Part shown: piece by piece, positions 49,601-62,638 of the stretch
Layout: each line of letters starts with the position of its first letter
Position numbering within the stretch: the stretch's first letter is position 1
Assembly: GCF_018991925.1 (NCBI RefSeq)
Contig: NW_024720773.1
Location: 1,500,567-1,564,566, forward strand
Direction: 5' to 3'
Origin: Homarus americanus
Taxonomy: Eukaryota > Arthropoda > Malacostraca > Decapoda > Nephropidae
DNA: 64,000 nucleotides
Program-made: the position numbers and the translations under genes
The notes under the pieces: model-generated
What the model was told of the DNA's origin: nothing
Databases searched by the model: none
The model's input: the letters and a program-made list of their open reading frames with translations, nothing else

Positions 49601-51100
49601 GTTTCTCCACCTTGGGTCACCTGTCTCTCTCTGTCTTGGGTCACCTGTCTGTCTCTCCTGCCTTGGGTTACTGTCTGTCTCTCCTGTCTTGGGTCACCTG
49701 TCTGTCTCTCCTGTCTTGGTCACCTCTCTCCTGTCTTGGTCACCTGTCTGTCTCTCTGTCTTGGGTCACCTGTCTCTCTCTCTCGCCTGGGTCACCTGTC
49801 TGTCTCTACTGTCTTGGGTCACCTGTCTCTCTCTCCTGCCTTGGGTCACCTGTCTCTCCCTGTCTTGGTCACCTGTCTGTCTCTCTCTCCTGTCTTGGGT
49901 CACCTGTCTCTCTGTCTTGGGTCACCTGTCTCTCCTGTCTTGGGTCACCTGTCTGTCTCTCCTGTCTTGGGTACCTGTCTCTGTCCTTTGGTCACCTGTC
50001 TCTCCTGTCTTGGTCACCTGTCTGTCTCTCCTGTCTTGGTCACCTCTGTCTCTCCCTTGTCACCTGTCTCTCTTGTCTTGGTCACCTGTCTCTCTGTCCT
50101 GTCACCTGTCTGTCTCTCTCCTGTCTTGGGTCACCTGTCTCTCTGTCTTGGGTACCTGTCTCTCTCCCTGTCTTGGGTCACCTGTCTGTCTCTCTCCTGT
50201 CTTGGGTCACCTGTCTCTCTCTTGTCTTGGGTCACCTGTCTGTGTCTTGGGTCACCTGTCTGTCTCTCCTGTCTTGGGTCACCTGTCTCTCTTGTCTTGA
50301 GGTCACCTGTCTCTCTCCTGTCTTGGGTCACCTGTCTGTCTCTCCTGTCTTGGGTCACCTGTCTGTCTCTTCCGTCTTGGGTCCTGTCTGTCTCTCCCGT
50401 CTTGGGTCACCTGTCTGTCTCTTACTTCTTGGATCACCTGTCTGTCTCTCCGTCTTGGATCACCTGTCTGTCTCGTCTTGGGTCACCTGTCTGTCTCTCA
50501 CTTCTTGGATCACCTGTCTGTCTCTCGTCTTGGGTCACCTGTCTGTCTCTTACGTCTTGGGTCACCTGTCTGTCTCTCCTGTCTTGGGTCACTGTCTGTC
50601 TCTTACGTCTTGGGTCACCTGTCTGTCTCTCTCGTCTTGGGTCACTGTCTGTCTCTCGTCTTGGGTCACCTGTCTGTCTCTCCTCTCTTGGGTCACCTGT
50701 CTGTCTCTCTGTCTTGGGTCACCTGTCGTCTCTCGTCTTGGATCACCTGTCTGTCTCTCAAGTCTTGGGTCACCTGTCAGTCTCTCACGTCTTGGATCAC
50801 CTGTCTGTCTCTCACGTCTTGGATCACCTGTCTGTCTCTCACGTCTTGGATCACCTGTCTGTCTCTCACGTCTTTGATCACCTGTCTGTCTCTCACGTCT
50901 TGGATCACCTGTCTGTCTCTCACGTCTTGGATCACCTGTCTGTCTCTCACGTCTTGGATCACCTGTCTGTCTCTCACGTCTTTGATCACCTGTCTGTCTC
51001 TCACGTCTTGGATCACCTGTCTGTCTCTCACGTCTTGGATCACCTGTCTGTCTCTCACGTCTTGGATCACCTGTCTGTCTCTCACGTCTTGGGTCACCTG
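43620..51100. repeat. 7.5-kb minisatellite, unit shifting from 24 to 28 to 27 bp
   Basis: From 43620 to about 46900 the unit is mainly 24 bp, with CCTGTCTCTCCTG and CTTGGGTCAC. From about 46900 to 50350 a CTGT is added, giving a 28-bp unit with CTGTCTGTCTCTCCTG. From about 50350 CTCCTG is replaced by CTTACG or CTCACG and GGGTCAC by GGATCAC, giving a 27-bp unit. The last 335 bp hold about 12 nearly identical units. Small indels are very common in the first two parts. None of the three forms contains a stop in any forward phase, which explains the 2,417-codon and 1,567-codon + frames (LSWVTCLSLLP-like). No signal of a real gene. Confidence 0.96.
50765..51100. repeat. Homogeneous 27-bp terminal sub-array
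   Basis: About twelve copies of a unit with CTGTCTGTCTCTCACG and TCTTGGATCAC, nearly identical and nearly free of indels, in contrast to the rest of the array. Two units read TCTTTGATC and are spaced five units apart (about 50870 and 50978), suggesting that a block of units was duplicated as a whole. Confidence 0.9.
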
Positions 51101-51546
51101 TACAAGTGTCTTTCATTACAAAATCATTTCTGGTTCCATAATTACAGGTTGTGGAGTTAATTAAAAGGAATAATTACCTGTGTTAATTAGTCAAGACAGC
51201 ATCAGTTATTGTAGACAGCCACCTGCCCTCCCCCTTCTCTCTCTCTCTCTCATGTCTCTCTCTCTCTCTCTTTCTCTCGTCTTTTTAGTGTGATTTTCCT
51301 CAGAGGTTAGGTTACAGTAGGTTAAGTGAGATTAGGTTAGGTTAGGTTAGATTAAGTATATACAGTGGTGTAGATGTTGGTTAGGTTAATTAGGTCTCAC
51401 ACATCAGCGTCAAGATAGTGGGGCAACTTGAGAAGATAATTAGACTTGAGACTTGATATATACGTCAGCCAGCAGCAGATATTGGAGTTCTGATTCTCCC
51501 GGCAGTAATCAAAACCTAACCTAACCCTACATGATGATGATGATGA

Positions 51547-51594
<48 letters not shown>

Positions 51595-51747
51595 ATGCAA
51601 GTTAACTATGGATCTGATTCTTTTGCAAATCTTATAAGGGGACCGGTATCATGATGTAGGCCTAGCAGGTTTCTTATGACAGTTTTACATATACCAGTAG
51701 GTAGGAAGAAGCAAGTAAGTTTGGCCGCTGCTACAGGGTGTCGCAGA
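51101..51747. other. Spacer with TTAGG blocks, CT and GAT/TTA runs, no gene
   Basis: Contains a CT-rich run at about 51235-51288, TTAGG-type repeats at about 51305-51353 on +, the opposite motif CCTAACCTAACC near 51513-51526, and a (GAT)n(TTA)n microsatellite at 51531-51593. The rest is unrecognised. Confidence 0.6.
51305..51353. repeat. Degenerate interstitial TTAGG repeats
   Basis: The block contains GTTAGGTTAC, GTAGGTTAAG and then ATTAGGTTAGGTTAGGTTAG. It is TTAGG-oriented on the + strand, opposite to the CCTAA block at 27851. Confidence 0.85.
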
Positions 51748-52600
51748 ACATAAGAATGAAGGAAACTGCAGCTAGTCTATTGGCCCATACTAGGCAGCCC
51801 CATTTACACCCAACCCCTATCGCTCATGTATCCACCCAACCTATACTTCCAAACCAGTGTTTACCTATCTCGCGCCTAAATCTAAATTTGTCTAATTTAA
51901 AATCATTGCTACGAGTTCGCTCCTGGTTGGATAGTTTGAGTACCTTTGTTATATCACCTTTGTTTAGCCCTGACTTCTATTTATACACTTCGACCATACC
52001 GCTCTTTACTCTACGTCTCTCGAGGCAGTGCAAATTAAGATACTTTAACCTGTCTCTGTACTCAAGGTTCATAATGGCCGGGATTAGTCTTGTCATCCTC
52101 TTCCGAATGTTTTCTAGGGATTCGATATCCAATCTGTAGTACAGCGACCGGCTCTGAACTGCATAATCCAAGTGAGGTCTCACAAGAGCAAGATATAGTT
52201 TTAGGATAACCACGCTTGTCTTGTAACTAACACTCCTTTGTAAAAACCCAAGTACTTTGTCAGCCTTGTTTTAAGCAAATACATATTGTTGTGGTTTAAG
52301 ATTCCTACTTATCATTACTCCTAAATATTTCTCACCTTCGGATTTCTCTATCACATTGTTCATCTGATATCTAGTTTCTCTGTTTACATCTCCTAGACTA
52401 AGTACTTTACAAATTTCCACATTCCTTTTCATCTGCCATTTTTCAGACCATGCGAAAAATTTGTTTAGATCTTTCCTGTAGTTTTGTGGAGTCTTCGTCA
52501 GATTTAATTCCACGCCCTATTTTAGTGTCATCAGGAAACTCACTTTTGTTGCGGTCTACGCCTATATCAATGTCGTTTATGAATATTATACATCACATAG
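51748..52600 (-). pseudogene. CR1-clade LINE 3' fragment, copy 2 (broken, antisense)
   Basis: The minus strand parallels the CR1 copy at 59794-61316 from the palm domain to the 3' end. It reads FINDIDIG near 52570, SEFPDDTKIG near 52530, KFFAWSEKWQMK near 52440, GDVNRETRYQMNN near 52380, VILKLYLALVRPHLDYAVQ near 52180 and RMTRLIPAIMNLEYRDRLKYLNL near 52060. The terminal TTCTTATGTT word lies near 51748-51756. The catalytic box reads FPDD instead of FADD, and several frameshifts and stops follow. The 5' end is truncated within the palm, before 52610. It is inactive. Confidence 0.9.
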
Positions 52601-53120
<520 letters not shown>

Positions 53121-53284
53121 GTCAGATACAAACAGACGCTGGCAGTCACGCGCCGTCTGCCAGCATGGAGCCGAGCATCAGCAGCAGGCAGTGCGCAGTA
53201 ATACAAATGACCCCCAGGCTGGAGCGTCACCCCGCCCACAGTAAACCTTGTTACATTAATGAGCAACTCTCACCCTATTACTTG

Positions 53285-54010
53285 GCAGCCTGATGGTGGC
53301 AGACTGATGGTGGCAGAGTGATGGTGGCATACAGATGGTGTCAGAGTGATGGTGACTGAGTGATGGTGGGAGAGTAATGGTGGCAGAGTTTTGGTGGCAG
53401 GATGATGGTGGCAGAATGATGATGGCAGACTGGTGGTGGTAGATTGGTGATGGCAGACTGATAGTGGCAGAGTGGTGATGGCAACCTGATGGTCACAGAC
53501 TGGATGTGGCAAAGTGATGGTGCTAGACTGATGATGGCAGACTGATAGTGGCGGAGTGATGGTGGCAGATTGATGGGCGTAGAGTGAGGATGGCGGAGTG
53601 ATGGTGGTAGAGTGAGGGTGATAAACTGATGGTGACAGACTAATGGTGGCAGACTGATGGTGGTAGATTGGTAGTGGCTGACTGATGGTGACAGAGTGAA
53701 GGTGGAAGAGTGAGGGTGGCAGACTGATGGTAGCAGAATGTTGGCGGCAGAGTGATGGCAGCAGTGTGTTGGTGGCAGATCGATGGTGGCAGACTGATGG
53801 TGGTAGTTTTGAGGGTGGAAGGCTAATGGTGGCAGAGTGAGGGTGACAAATGGATGGTGACAGATTGTGATGACAGACCGGTTTTGGCAGAGTGATGATG
53901 GCAGCATAAGCAGAATGATGGTGCTAGAGTGAGGGTGGCAGACTGATGGCGGCAGGATGATGGTGGTAGGCTTATGGTTGGAGGGTAATGGTGGCAAACT
54001 TATGGTGGCA
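53285..54010. repeat. 14-bp minisatellite (about 50 copies)
   Basis: The unit is GATGGTGGCAGACT with variants AGAGTG, AGATTG and AGAATG in the second half and GATGGTGACAG or GAGGGTGG in the first. Unit length varies from 12 to 16 bp. The minus-strand frame of 250 codons (SATISLPP-like strings) is a by-product. Confidence 0.93.
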
Positions 54011-56299
<2,289 letters not shown>

Positions 56300-56956
56300 T
56301 CGGCCTTCACCGGCGTGTGGAACAACTTACCCCCACCCATCCGAGCAAAGACTACGCTCCCTTCTCTAAAAAAAAATATCTATTGTCTAAGTATTAATAT
56401 TTCTTGTAACACCTACTATGTTTACAGTACCTGCTTTTATTGTACCATCAAAACCGTTTTATCGGAAATTACATGTAAATAGATAAGTAATTACCATTGC
56501 AATAAATATAATTGCCAACTAGACATAATCCTGACAGCTCTGTCCTCTTGTTCAACCTTATTACTGTACAACCCATGTTGTACTGCTCCCCCATTATACT
56601 TATGTTTTTCAATTCCACTGTAATTTATGTATATATAAAAAACAAAAAACAAAAAAAATAAAAAATAATAAAGAAAATTCATAAATTATTGAAGTGCTAA
56701 CCGTGGTAACATTATGATATATTTTTATCGCCACCATGCTATTGTGCTATTCCAGATGATACTAAATGTTACATAATACTTCCTTGAGATAAATGTATAG
56801 TATATATATCAGGTGCCTAAAAGAGAGCTCAGGTTCTCAACTGGCTCAGCCATGTTAATAGTGTTTTTATTATCCACTCTGTATCTGTGTTTTTCTGGCT
56901 AAATATACTGTTTCAATTCAATTCAATTCAATTCAATTCAATTCAATTCAATTCAA
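56300..56956 (+). mobile_element. LINE 3' end with C-terminal codons and (ATTCA)n tail
   Basis: The + frame from 56300 to the TAG at 56480-56482 reads SAFTGVWNNLPPPIRAKT then LPSLKKNIYCL. The WN.LP..IR...L.SFK pattern is how many LINE ORF2 proteins end. About 430 bp of AT-rich 3' sequence follow and the unit closes with about nine ATTCA pentamers (56911-56956), a tail type used by L2/CR1-like and related LINEs. No polymerase domain is present upstream, so this is a 5'-truncated copy. The clade is not resolved. Confidence 0.6.
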
Positions 56957-57949
56957 TGCTGTGAATGATGATGTTTGTGTAGACGTGAGTAATGTTTCCC
57001 GTCGGCCTAGTGTATAACTGATGCAGACACTGAACAAGATGATGAGACAGCGTAGCCGCCTGCCACCAAAGACTACCTTCTAACCTGACCGGGTGCTGAC
57101 TGTTGTTGCTAATCCAGGCTACCGAAAAATGGGTGTACACGATGGGCTTCCAGAATGCTGACTGATGCAATAAAGTAGAGGTGAGTGGAAGTTTATAATA
57201 AGAGTTGGAAGTTTATAATAAGAGTTGTTACTGTGATATGAACGTGAGGACGACGGTCGAATGTTTAATTTCTTATGCAGCTGCCATCTCGTGTCACAGT
57301 GCTGCAAGACACAGTCAATGGAATACCGTCAGAAAGTTCCACCGTGACCAGAAAGGTTCACAACACAAGCATCTGCCGGAAAATTTTCGTTCAATATTTC
57401 TGGGACGTAACCTTATTGATGTTGTCCATTCATAGTTCACGCTAACTGGTACTACCATAACTCTCTACGCTACACTGAAACTGAAGGCCGCCCACCACAC
57501 AGATCAGCGCTCAGATTCACAAACACTTCTGAGATACGAAGTTCATAACTTCTGGAGATTTCAAGTCCATACGAATTACTCGTACGAACTCTGGCATTAG
57601 TTCGCATAATACCGACAGGTGGCGGTGGTGTGTTTGTTTACCTTTCCCTATCGGCCAGTCACTGCGACTGATACATATTGAGTGGAAAACGAGGTAGTAG
57701 GTAGTAGGCAGTTACCAAACAGGGAGGTACTACCGCCTGGGAAGATATTGGATGCATAATGTATTGTCTAATGGTAGACCCTGCTGCCATATGGCATTAC
57801 GAAAATTGTGACCAAGTCCCAGGTTGCTGATCTATCTTTCTGCCTCATTTACACACAATTACAGGGTCTCAATTGTCTCTCTTACTATTGACACCACAAC
57901 AAATATAACCGCACTCATTCTTGATATGTTTTATTCATTCTATTTTATT
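56957..57949. other. Unrecognised sequence, no gene
   Basis: About 1 kb. It includes a direct 20-bp duplication of GAAGTTTATAATAAGAGTTG at 57189-57229. The last 130 bp may be the 5' part of the Jockey-like element. No protein domain found. Confidence 0.4.
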
Positions 57950-58089
57950 CTCCCATGTCAGTTGATATTAATATTGGAACGGGGCCTTCTCGGATGGGTC
58001 TCACTGGGCGGGAAGATTGTAGACCCCAGGGCCGACCTGATCATCATCAAGTTACTTGGGCCTCAACTGACGCCACCGTGGTTGCTGGA

Positions 58090-58680
58090 GGATCGGCTTT
58101 TTTCACTATTAATTTTTCCAACATTCGCGGCCTGAGATCCAATTTTCCTTCTGTGGTGCACCATCTATAAACCTCTTCCCCCGACCTCTTACTACTTTCC
58201 GAACTTCAACTGTCCAAAGCAGCTTCACCCAAACCTTTTCAAGTCTCCAACTACAACCTTTATACCTCCTTCCGTTCTAAGGGAGGTGTATGCGCTTACT
58301 GCAACACACGTACACCCAACTCTACCAACTATTTGGCACTCTTTGACTGTCTCACTTCTTGCCATGAGTCGTTGCTATCATCACCCCAGCACCGAGACTC
58401 TCTGCCTAGGGGATTTCAATGTACATCACAGAGAGTGGCTTGGCTCTGTAAGTGATGACCCAGGTGGAGCTGAGGCACTCTCTTTTTCCCAACTTAATGA
58501 TCAGGAACGCGTGTAGAGTGACACGCGTTCCTGATCGACACGATCAACTTGCTAACATTCTTGATCTTTGTTTTCCTCTAACCCCTCACACTATTCATAC
58601 TCAATTTCTGCCCCCTAAGGGTCTTCTGATCACAATCTTATTTCTATTAAATCAAACTGGGCACGACCACCTCCCCCACC
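58090..58680 (+). pseudogene. Jockey-like APE endonuclease domain (broken)
   Basis: The + strand gives FFTINFSNIRGLRSNFP at about 58098, DLLLLSELQLSKAA near 58180, YNLYTSFRSKGGV near 58250, LCLGDFNVHHREWLGS near 58400 and GSSDHNLIS near 58619. These correspond to the N-R-GL start, the SE(T/L) metal-binding block, the GDFN block and the catalytic SDHN of APE-type LINE endonucleases. A stop follows HHL, the sequence between GGVCAYC and PNSTNY seems deleted, and frames change near 58500 and 58610. Confidence 0.85.
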
Positions 58681-58812
58681 CCCTCTAAACGTCAACTATG
58701 GCACTATCGGAGGGCAAGCTGGCAATCCTTGCGAGAATTCTTCACCGACTTTCCTTGGGATGAATGTTGCTTTTCCACTCGGGACGCCTCGGTATGAGCT
58801 GACAGCATTGCT

Positions 58813-59793
58813 GTGGTTATACAGGGTGGTATGAGTGCATTTATCCCATCTTTTACCAAAACTTTTACATTACAATCATGGTTTGATGGCTCCTGCTCTC
58901 TTGCATGTAGAGTGAGAGATAGGGCATGTCGAGCTATGAAACTATCTTCTTCTCCTATTACCCACACCCCTTTCATTACTTCTAGGAATCGTTGTAGGGC
59001 CAAACGGAATTTTATAAAGAGAAAGACCGCTGCCCTGACTAATTCTTCCTCGAGTAAATCCTTCTGGTTCTTAACCAAAAACATCTGTAACAACTTCTAC
59101 ACTCCTTCTTTTCCTCCTCTCTTCCGACCTGATGACACTAAAGCCAACTCTCCCCTTGACAAAGCCAATCTCTTTGGCACCATATTCTCCTCTAATTCCA
59201 TTTTAGACGATTCCTACTCTATCCCTCCTACCCCTGCACCTCCTACTGAGCCTATGCACTTTCCTATAATCTCCACTCGCAGGGTTGCCGGTGTGTTATC
59301 CAGGTTGGATGTGAGCAAGGCGCATGGACCGGACGGAATACCCCCTCGTGTTCTGAGGGAGTGTGCTGAAGCACTGGCCCCTGTGCTTGCTCGCCTCTTT
59401 CGCCTCTGCCTCAAAACACAAACTTTTTCTTTTTCTTGGAATCATGCCTTGGTTCAGCCCATCCCGAAGAAGGGTGACCATCCTAATCCCTTTAACTATC
59501 GCCCCATTGCCCTTGAACTCCCATTTTCTCCGTCACCTTGAACGCCATTCTCTTTTGTCGGATCACCAGTATGGCTTTCGCCAGGCGAGATCTACTGGTG
59601 ATCTGCTCTCCTATTGCACCCATCTTTGGTCATCCTCTCTTAGGGATTATGGGGAAACTTTCGTCGTGGCCCTCGACATCTCCAAAGCATTTGACAGGGT
59701 ATGGCACAAGTCTTTGTTTTCTAATCTCTAGCTTCCTTGAGAACCGATCCATGGCAGTTGTTGTCGAGGGATCGATCTTTCGCTCTTTCGCTA
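58813..59793 (+). pseudogene. Jockey-like reverse transcriptase, N-terminal part
   Basis: An open frame from 58813 to 59541 carries the linker and early polymerase blocks: SRLDVSKAHGPDGIPPRVL near 59305, FSWNHALVQPIPKKGDH near 59440 and FNYRPIAL near 59492. A frameshift near 59515 moves to the frame with LSDHQYGFRQARSTGDLL near 59560, VVALDISKAFDRVWH (first catalytic aspartate, near 59670) and SFLENRSMAVVVEGS near 59735. The reading is cut at about 59793, just before the SGVPQGS motif, by the CR1 insertion. Confidence 0.9.
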
Positions 59794-61248
59794 CCTGGTC
59801 CCGATGAGATATTTGCCAGAGTATTAAAGGAATGTAAGGAAGAGCTTAGTATTCCTTTAGCAAAGTTGTTTAACATGTCCTTAAAAACAGGTGTAGTACC
59901 AGAATCCTGGAGGATAGCGAATGTGATACCGATTTTCAAGAAGGGGGATAGATCACTATCCTCTAACTACCGCCCAATCAGTCTAACATCAATAGTAGGC
60001 AAATTATTGGAAGCAATCATTTCAAACTCTATTCGAAATCACCTGGAGAAGCACCTATTGATCAATGATTCCCAGCATGGCTTCACAAGCGGACGTTCTT
60101 GTCTAACTAATCTATTAACATTCTTTTCATCAGTTTTCGAATCGGTGGACGAGGGGCACAATTATGATGTGGTATATCTCGACTTTAGCAAAGCCTTCGA
60201 CAGAGTCCCCCACGAAAGACTAATTAGAAAAGTAGAAGCTCATGGCATCAAATGTAACATCCTTAAATGGATTAGGGCGTGGTTACAGGACAGGAAACAG
60301 CGAGTGAGCATTAACGGCACTAAGTCCCATTGGAGCAACATCACAAGTGGAGTTCCCCAAGGCTCAGTACTTGGACCATTATTATTTATTATATACATAA
60401 ACGACATAGATATAGGCATAGACAGCAACATAAGTAAATTTGATGATGACACTAAAATAGGACGTGTTTTTAAATATGACGAGGACTCAGCAAAACTACA
60501 GGAAGATCTAAACAAATTTTTCGAATGGTCTGAAAAATGGCAGATGAAATTCAATGTGGACAAATGTAAAGTACTCAGTATAGGAGATGTAAACAGGGAA
60601 ACCAGATACCAGATGAACAACGATGCCATAGAGAAATCCGACTGCGAGAGAGATTTAGGAGTAATGATAAGTAGGAACCTTAAGCCAAGTAAACAATGTG
60701 TTTTTGCTCGTAACAAGGCTAATAAAGTACTTGGGTTCATACAAAGGAGTGTTAGTTACAAGACTAGTGAGGTCATCCTAACACTGTATCTTGCTCTTGT
60801 GAGACCACACCTGGATTACGCAGTTCAGTTCTGGTCACCGTATTACAGAATGGATATAGAATCCTTGGAAAGAATTCAGAGGAGAATGACAAGACTAATC
60901 CCGGGCATTAGGAACCTTGAGTATAGAGACAGGTTAAAGCATCTTAATTTGCACTCTCTCGAGAGACGTAGAGCGAGGGGCGACCTGATAGAGGTGTACA
61001 AGTGGAAGGCAGGGCTAAACAAAGGGGACATTACAAAGGTACTCAAACTTTCCAACCAGGAGCGAACTCGTAACAATGGTTTTAAATTAGACAAATTTAG
61101 ATTTAGGCGGGAAATAGGTAAACACTGGTTTGGAAACAGAGTGGTGGATGAATGGAACAAGTTACCAAATATCATCATTAACTCGAATACGCTGAATTGC
61201 TTCAAACATAGGTTGGATGCTTATATGAGCAATAGGGGTTGGGTGTAA
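59737..61248 (+). CDS. Open CR1-clade reverse transcriptase frame (5'-truncated, chimeric start)
   Basis: The 503-codon frame is uninterrupted. Residues 1-19 come from out-of-frame Jockey sequence; CR1 sequence starts at residue 20 (59794). Blocks in order: GPDEIFARVLKEC (about 21-33), SNYRPISLTSIVGK, HGFTSGRSCLTNLL, VVYLDFSKAFDRVPHERL (about 146-163), SGVPQGSVLGPLLF, SKFDDDTKIG (about 233-242), DLGVMISRNLKPS, YLALVRPHLDYAVQFWSPYY and LERIQRRMTRLIPG, ending in SNRGWV. These are the palm and thumb of CR1-type polymerases. The catalytic box reads FDDD, where CR1 proteins normally have FADD; both aspartates remain. The endonuclease is missing, so the copy cannot move alone. Translation from this ATG is not demonstrated. 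Confidence 0.85.
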   Translation: MRTDPWQLLSRDRSFALSLPGPDEIFARVLKECKEELSIPLAKLFNMSLKTGVVPESWRIANVIPIFKKGDRSLSSNYRPISLTSIVGKLLEAIISNSIRNHLEKHLLINDSQHGFTSGRSCLTNLLTFFSSVFESVDEGHNYDVVYLDFSKAFDRVPHERLIRKVEAHGIKCNILKWIRAWLQDRKQRVSINGTKSHWSNITSGVPQGSVLGPLLFIIYINDIDIGIDSNISKFDDDTKIGRVFKYDEDSAKLQEDLNKFFEWSEKWQMKFNVDKCKVLSIGDVNRETRYQMNNDAIEKSDCERDLGVMISRNLKPSKQCVFARNKANKVLGFIQRSVSYKTSEVILTLYLALVRPHLDYAVQFWSPYYRMDIESLERIQRRMTRLIPGIRNLEYRDRLKHLNLHSLERRRARGDLIEVYKWKAGLNKGDITKVLKLSNQERTRNNGFKLDKFRFRREIGKHWFGNRVVDEWNKLPNIIINSNTLNCFKHRLDAYMSNRGWV

Positions 61249-61316
61249 ACGGGACTGCCCAGTATGGGCCAATAGGCCCGCTGCAGTTTCCTCCATTCTT
61301 ATGTTCTTATGTTCTT
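59794..61316 (+). mobile_element. CR1-clade LINE copy 1, inserted in the Jockey-like element
   Basis: The insertion is 1,523 bp long. Its 5' end is truncated inside the reverse transcriptase, as usual for LINE insertions. The 3' end carries 68 bp after the stop and closes with ATTCTTATGTTCTTATG and TTCTT, the short octamer repeat typical of CR1 ends. The Jockey reading resumes at once with AATAGTGGTGTCCCACAGG. I see no clear target duplication, which is common for CR1. It is the same family as the antisense fragment at 51748-52600. Confidence 0.92.
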
Positions 61317-62156
61317 AATAGTGGTGTCCCACAGGGTTCTGTTCTTTCATCTACTCTCTTCCTTCTCTTTATCAATGATTTACTTCACACTACAACTAAT
61401 TCTATCCATTTTTACGCTGATGATTCTACTCTTCACTCTTCTTCACATTTTACCCTTCCTCCTAAATCTCAAAGTAGATCTGTTTCTAGAGCTGATATCA
61501 TTACTTCTATCAATGCGGATTTGTGCAGCATCTCCGAATGGGGAGGTACAAACTTGGTTAAATTCAATAGTAATAAAACTCAGTACTTACCAATTACGCT
61601 TTCTAAATTAGATGATCTCCCACCAATTACATTTCAGGACGCTATCATTCTGCCAAATTTTGAAATAAATATGCTAGGCCTCACCATTTCCTCCAATATG
61701 CCCTGGAAATCACACATCCTTAATATAGCTAAAGCTGCCTCCCGAAAGTTGGGAATGCTGTACAGTTGCCGTAGCTACTTCACCCCTGAGCAGTTGCTCC
61801 AAGTATATAAGGGATTCATTCGTCCTAACTTGGAGTACTGCTCTCATATCTGGGGTCGCTCTTCTTCTGTCCAACTGTTGGATAGGATGGAATCAAAGGC
61901 ATTTCGTCTTATTAACTCTCCTCCTTTAGTCGACAATCTCTCTTTCCTTTCTCTTCGCCGCAATGTTGCTTCACTCTCTCTTTTACAGGTACTTTAACGG
62001 GCAATGTTCGGTGGATTTGGCATCCTGTGTACCGCCGGCAAGGCCTTGGGCTTGTAACACACGTCTTGCTCGCGGTGCCCACCGTTTCTCTGTGGATGTC
62101 GGTCAAACGAGAATAACCCGTTATAGTACCTCCTTCTTTCCTCACGCAGCCTAACT
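61317..62156 (+). pseudogene. Jockey-like reverse transcriptase, C-terminal part
   Basis: After the CR1 insertion the frame continues with NSGVPQGSVLSSTLFLLFINDLL, the catalytic IHFYADDSTLHSS (about 61407-61440), FNSNKTQYLPI, LGLTISSNMPWKSHI and RSYFTPEQLLQVYKGF, then NLEYCSHIWG and VQLLDRMESKAFRL. The frame breaks at a TC run near 61972-61985, as it does in copy 1 but with a different repeat number. It continues in another frame as LFYRYFNGQCSVDLASC to TSFFPHAA and the TAA at about 62152. Sequence after the TAA still reads LWNALPSSVFPYL in frame, so the stop truncates an ancestral C-terminus of about 32 codons. Confidence 0.88.
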
Positions 62157-62376
62157 GTGGAATGCTCTGCCCTCTTCTGTGTTTCCATATTTATGCAATC
62201 TGTCTCACTTTAAAAAGGTGGTTTTCCGGCATTTTCGTCGTGTAGATTAACACAGTATAACCTTTTTTCTTCACTATTTTCAATTTCTTTCTTTTCTCAT
62301 TTTTTCGTTCCCCAGGCACCGTTGTGGGTCGTTTGACCTGTGCCCGGGTGGGCAAATTCCCGTAAAGAAAAAAAAA

Positions 62377-62638
62377 GCCAATCACGTTACAACAGCAGAA
62401 GATAGCGTCGGATACATCTGTAATGAACTATTTTAATAACATTTATAAAAGATCATGGAGTTTTCGTTACTACTACTACTACTACTACTACTTTTTTTTC
62501 TTTTTAATTAAAACGTGGCCTCCAGCCTCCCCCAATAGCCAAACCTTCGCCACCATTTTATTACCGTAATATTAAGTATCCTAATACATAAGTAGCTATC
62601 CTAGCTGTGTTGAATTAGTTGAGCCGCAGGTCTATGCG
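62377..62638. other. Spacer with (TAC)n, no gene
   Basis: About 260 bp that includes a (TAC)n run at about 62468-62491 followed by poly-T. It separates the Jockey-like A-tail from the minus-strand retroelement C-terminus. Confidence 0.6.

Larger units (their letters stand above)
57950..62376 (+). mobile_element. Jockey-superfamily LINE, copy 2, split by a CR1 insertion
   Basis: ORF2 of a Jockey-like element runs from about 58090 to 59793, is interrupted by a CR1 copy (59794-61316) and resumes at 61317 through the stop near 62152, the 3' untranslated sequence (TTTGACCTGTGCCCGGGTGG) and an A-rich tail at about 62356-62376. Endonuclease, reverse transcriptase and C-terminal segments are all recognisable in order. 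The copy is near full length for ORF2, but ORF1 is not identified and several frameshifts and stops occur. Homology to copy 1 at 22164-22839 covers the last 700 bp. Confidence 0.9.

Noticed and set aside
43606..51160. 2,417-codon and 1,567-codon + frames
   Set aside because: The 24-, 28- and 27-bp units have no stop in any forward phase, so indels merely switch between open phases. The translation is a Leu/Ser/Cys repeat with no independent evidence.
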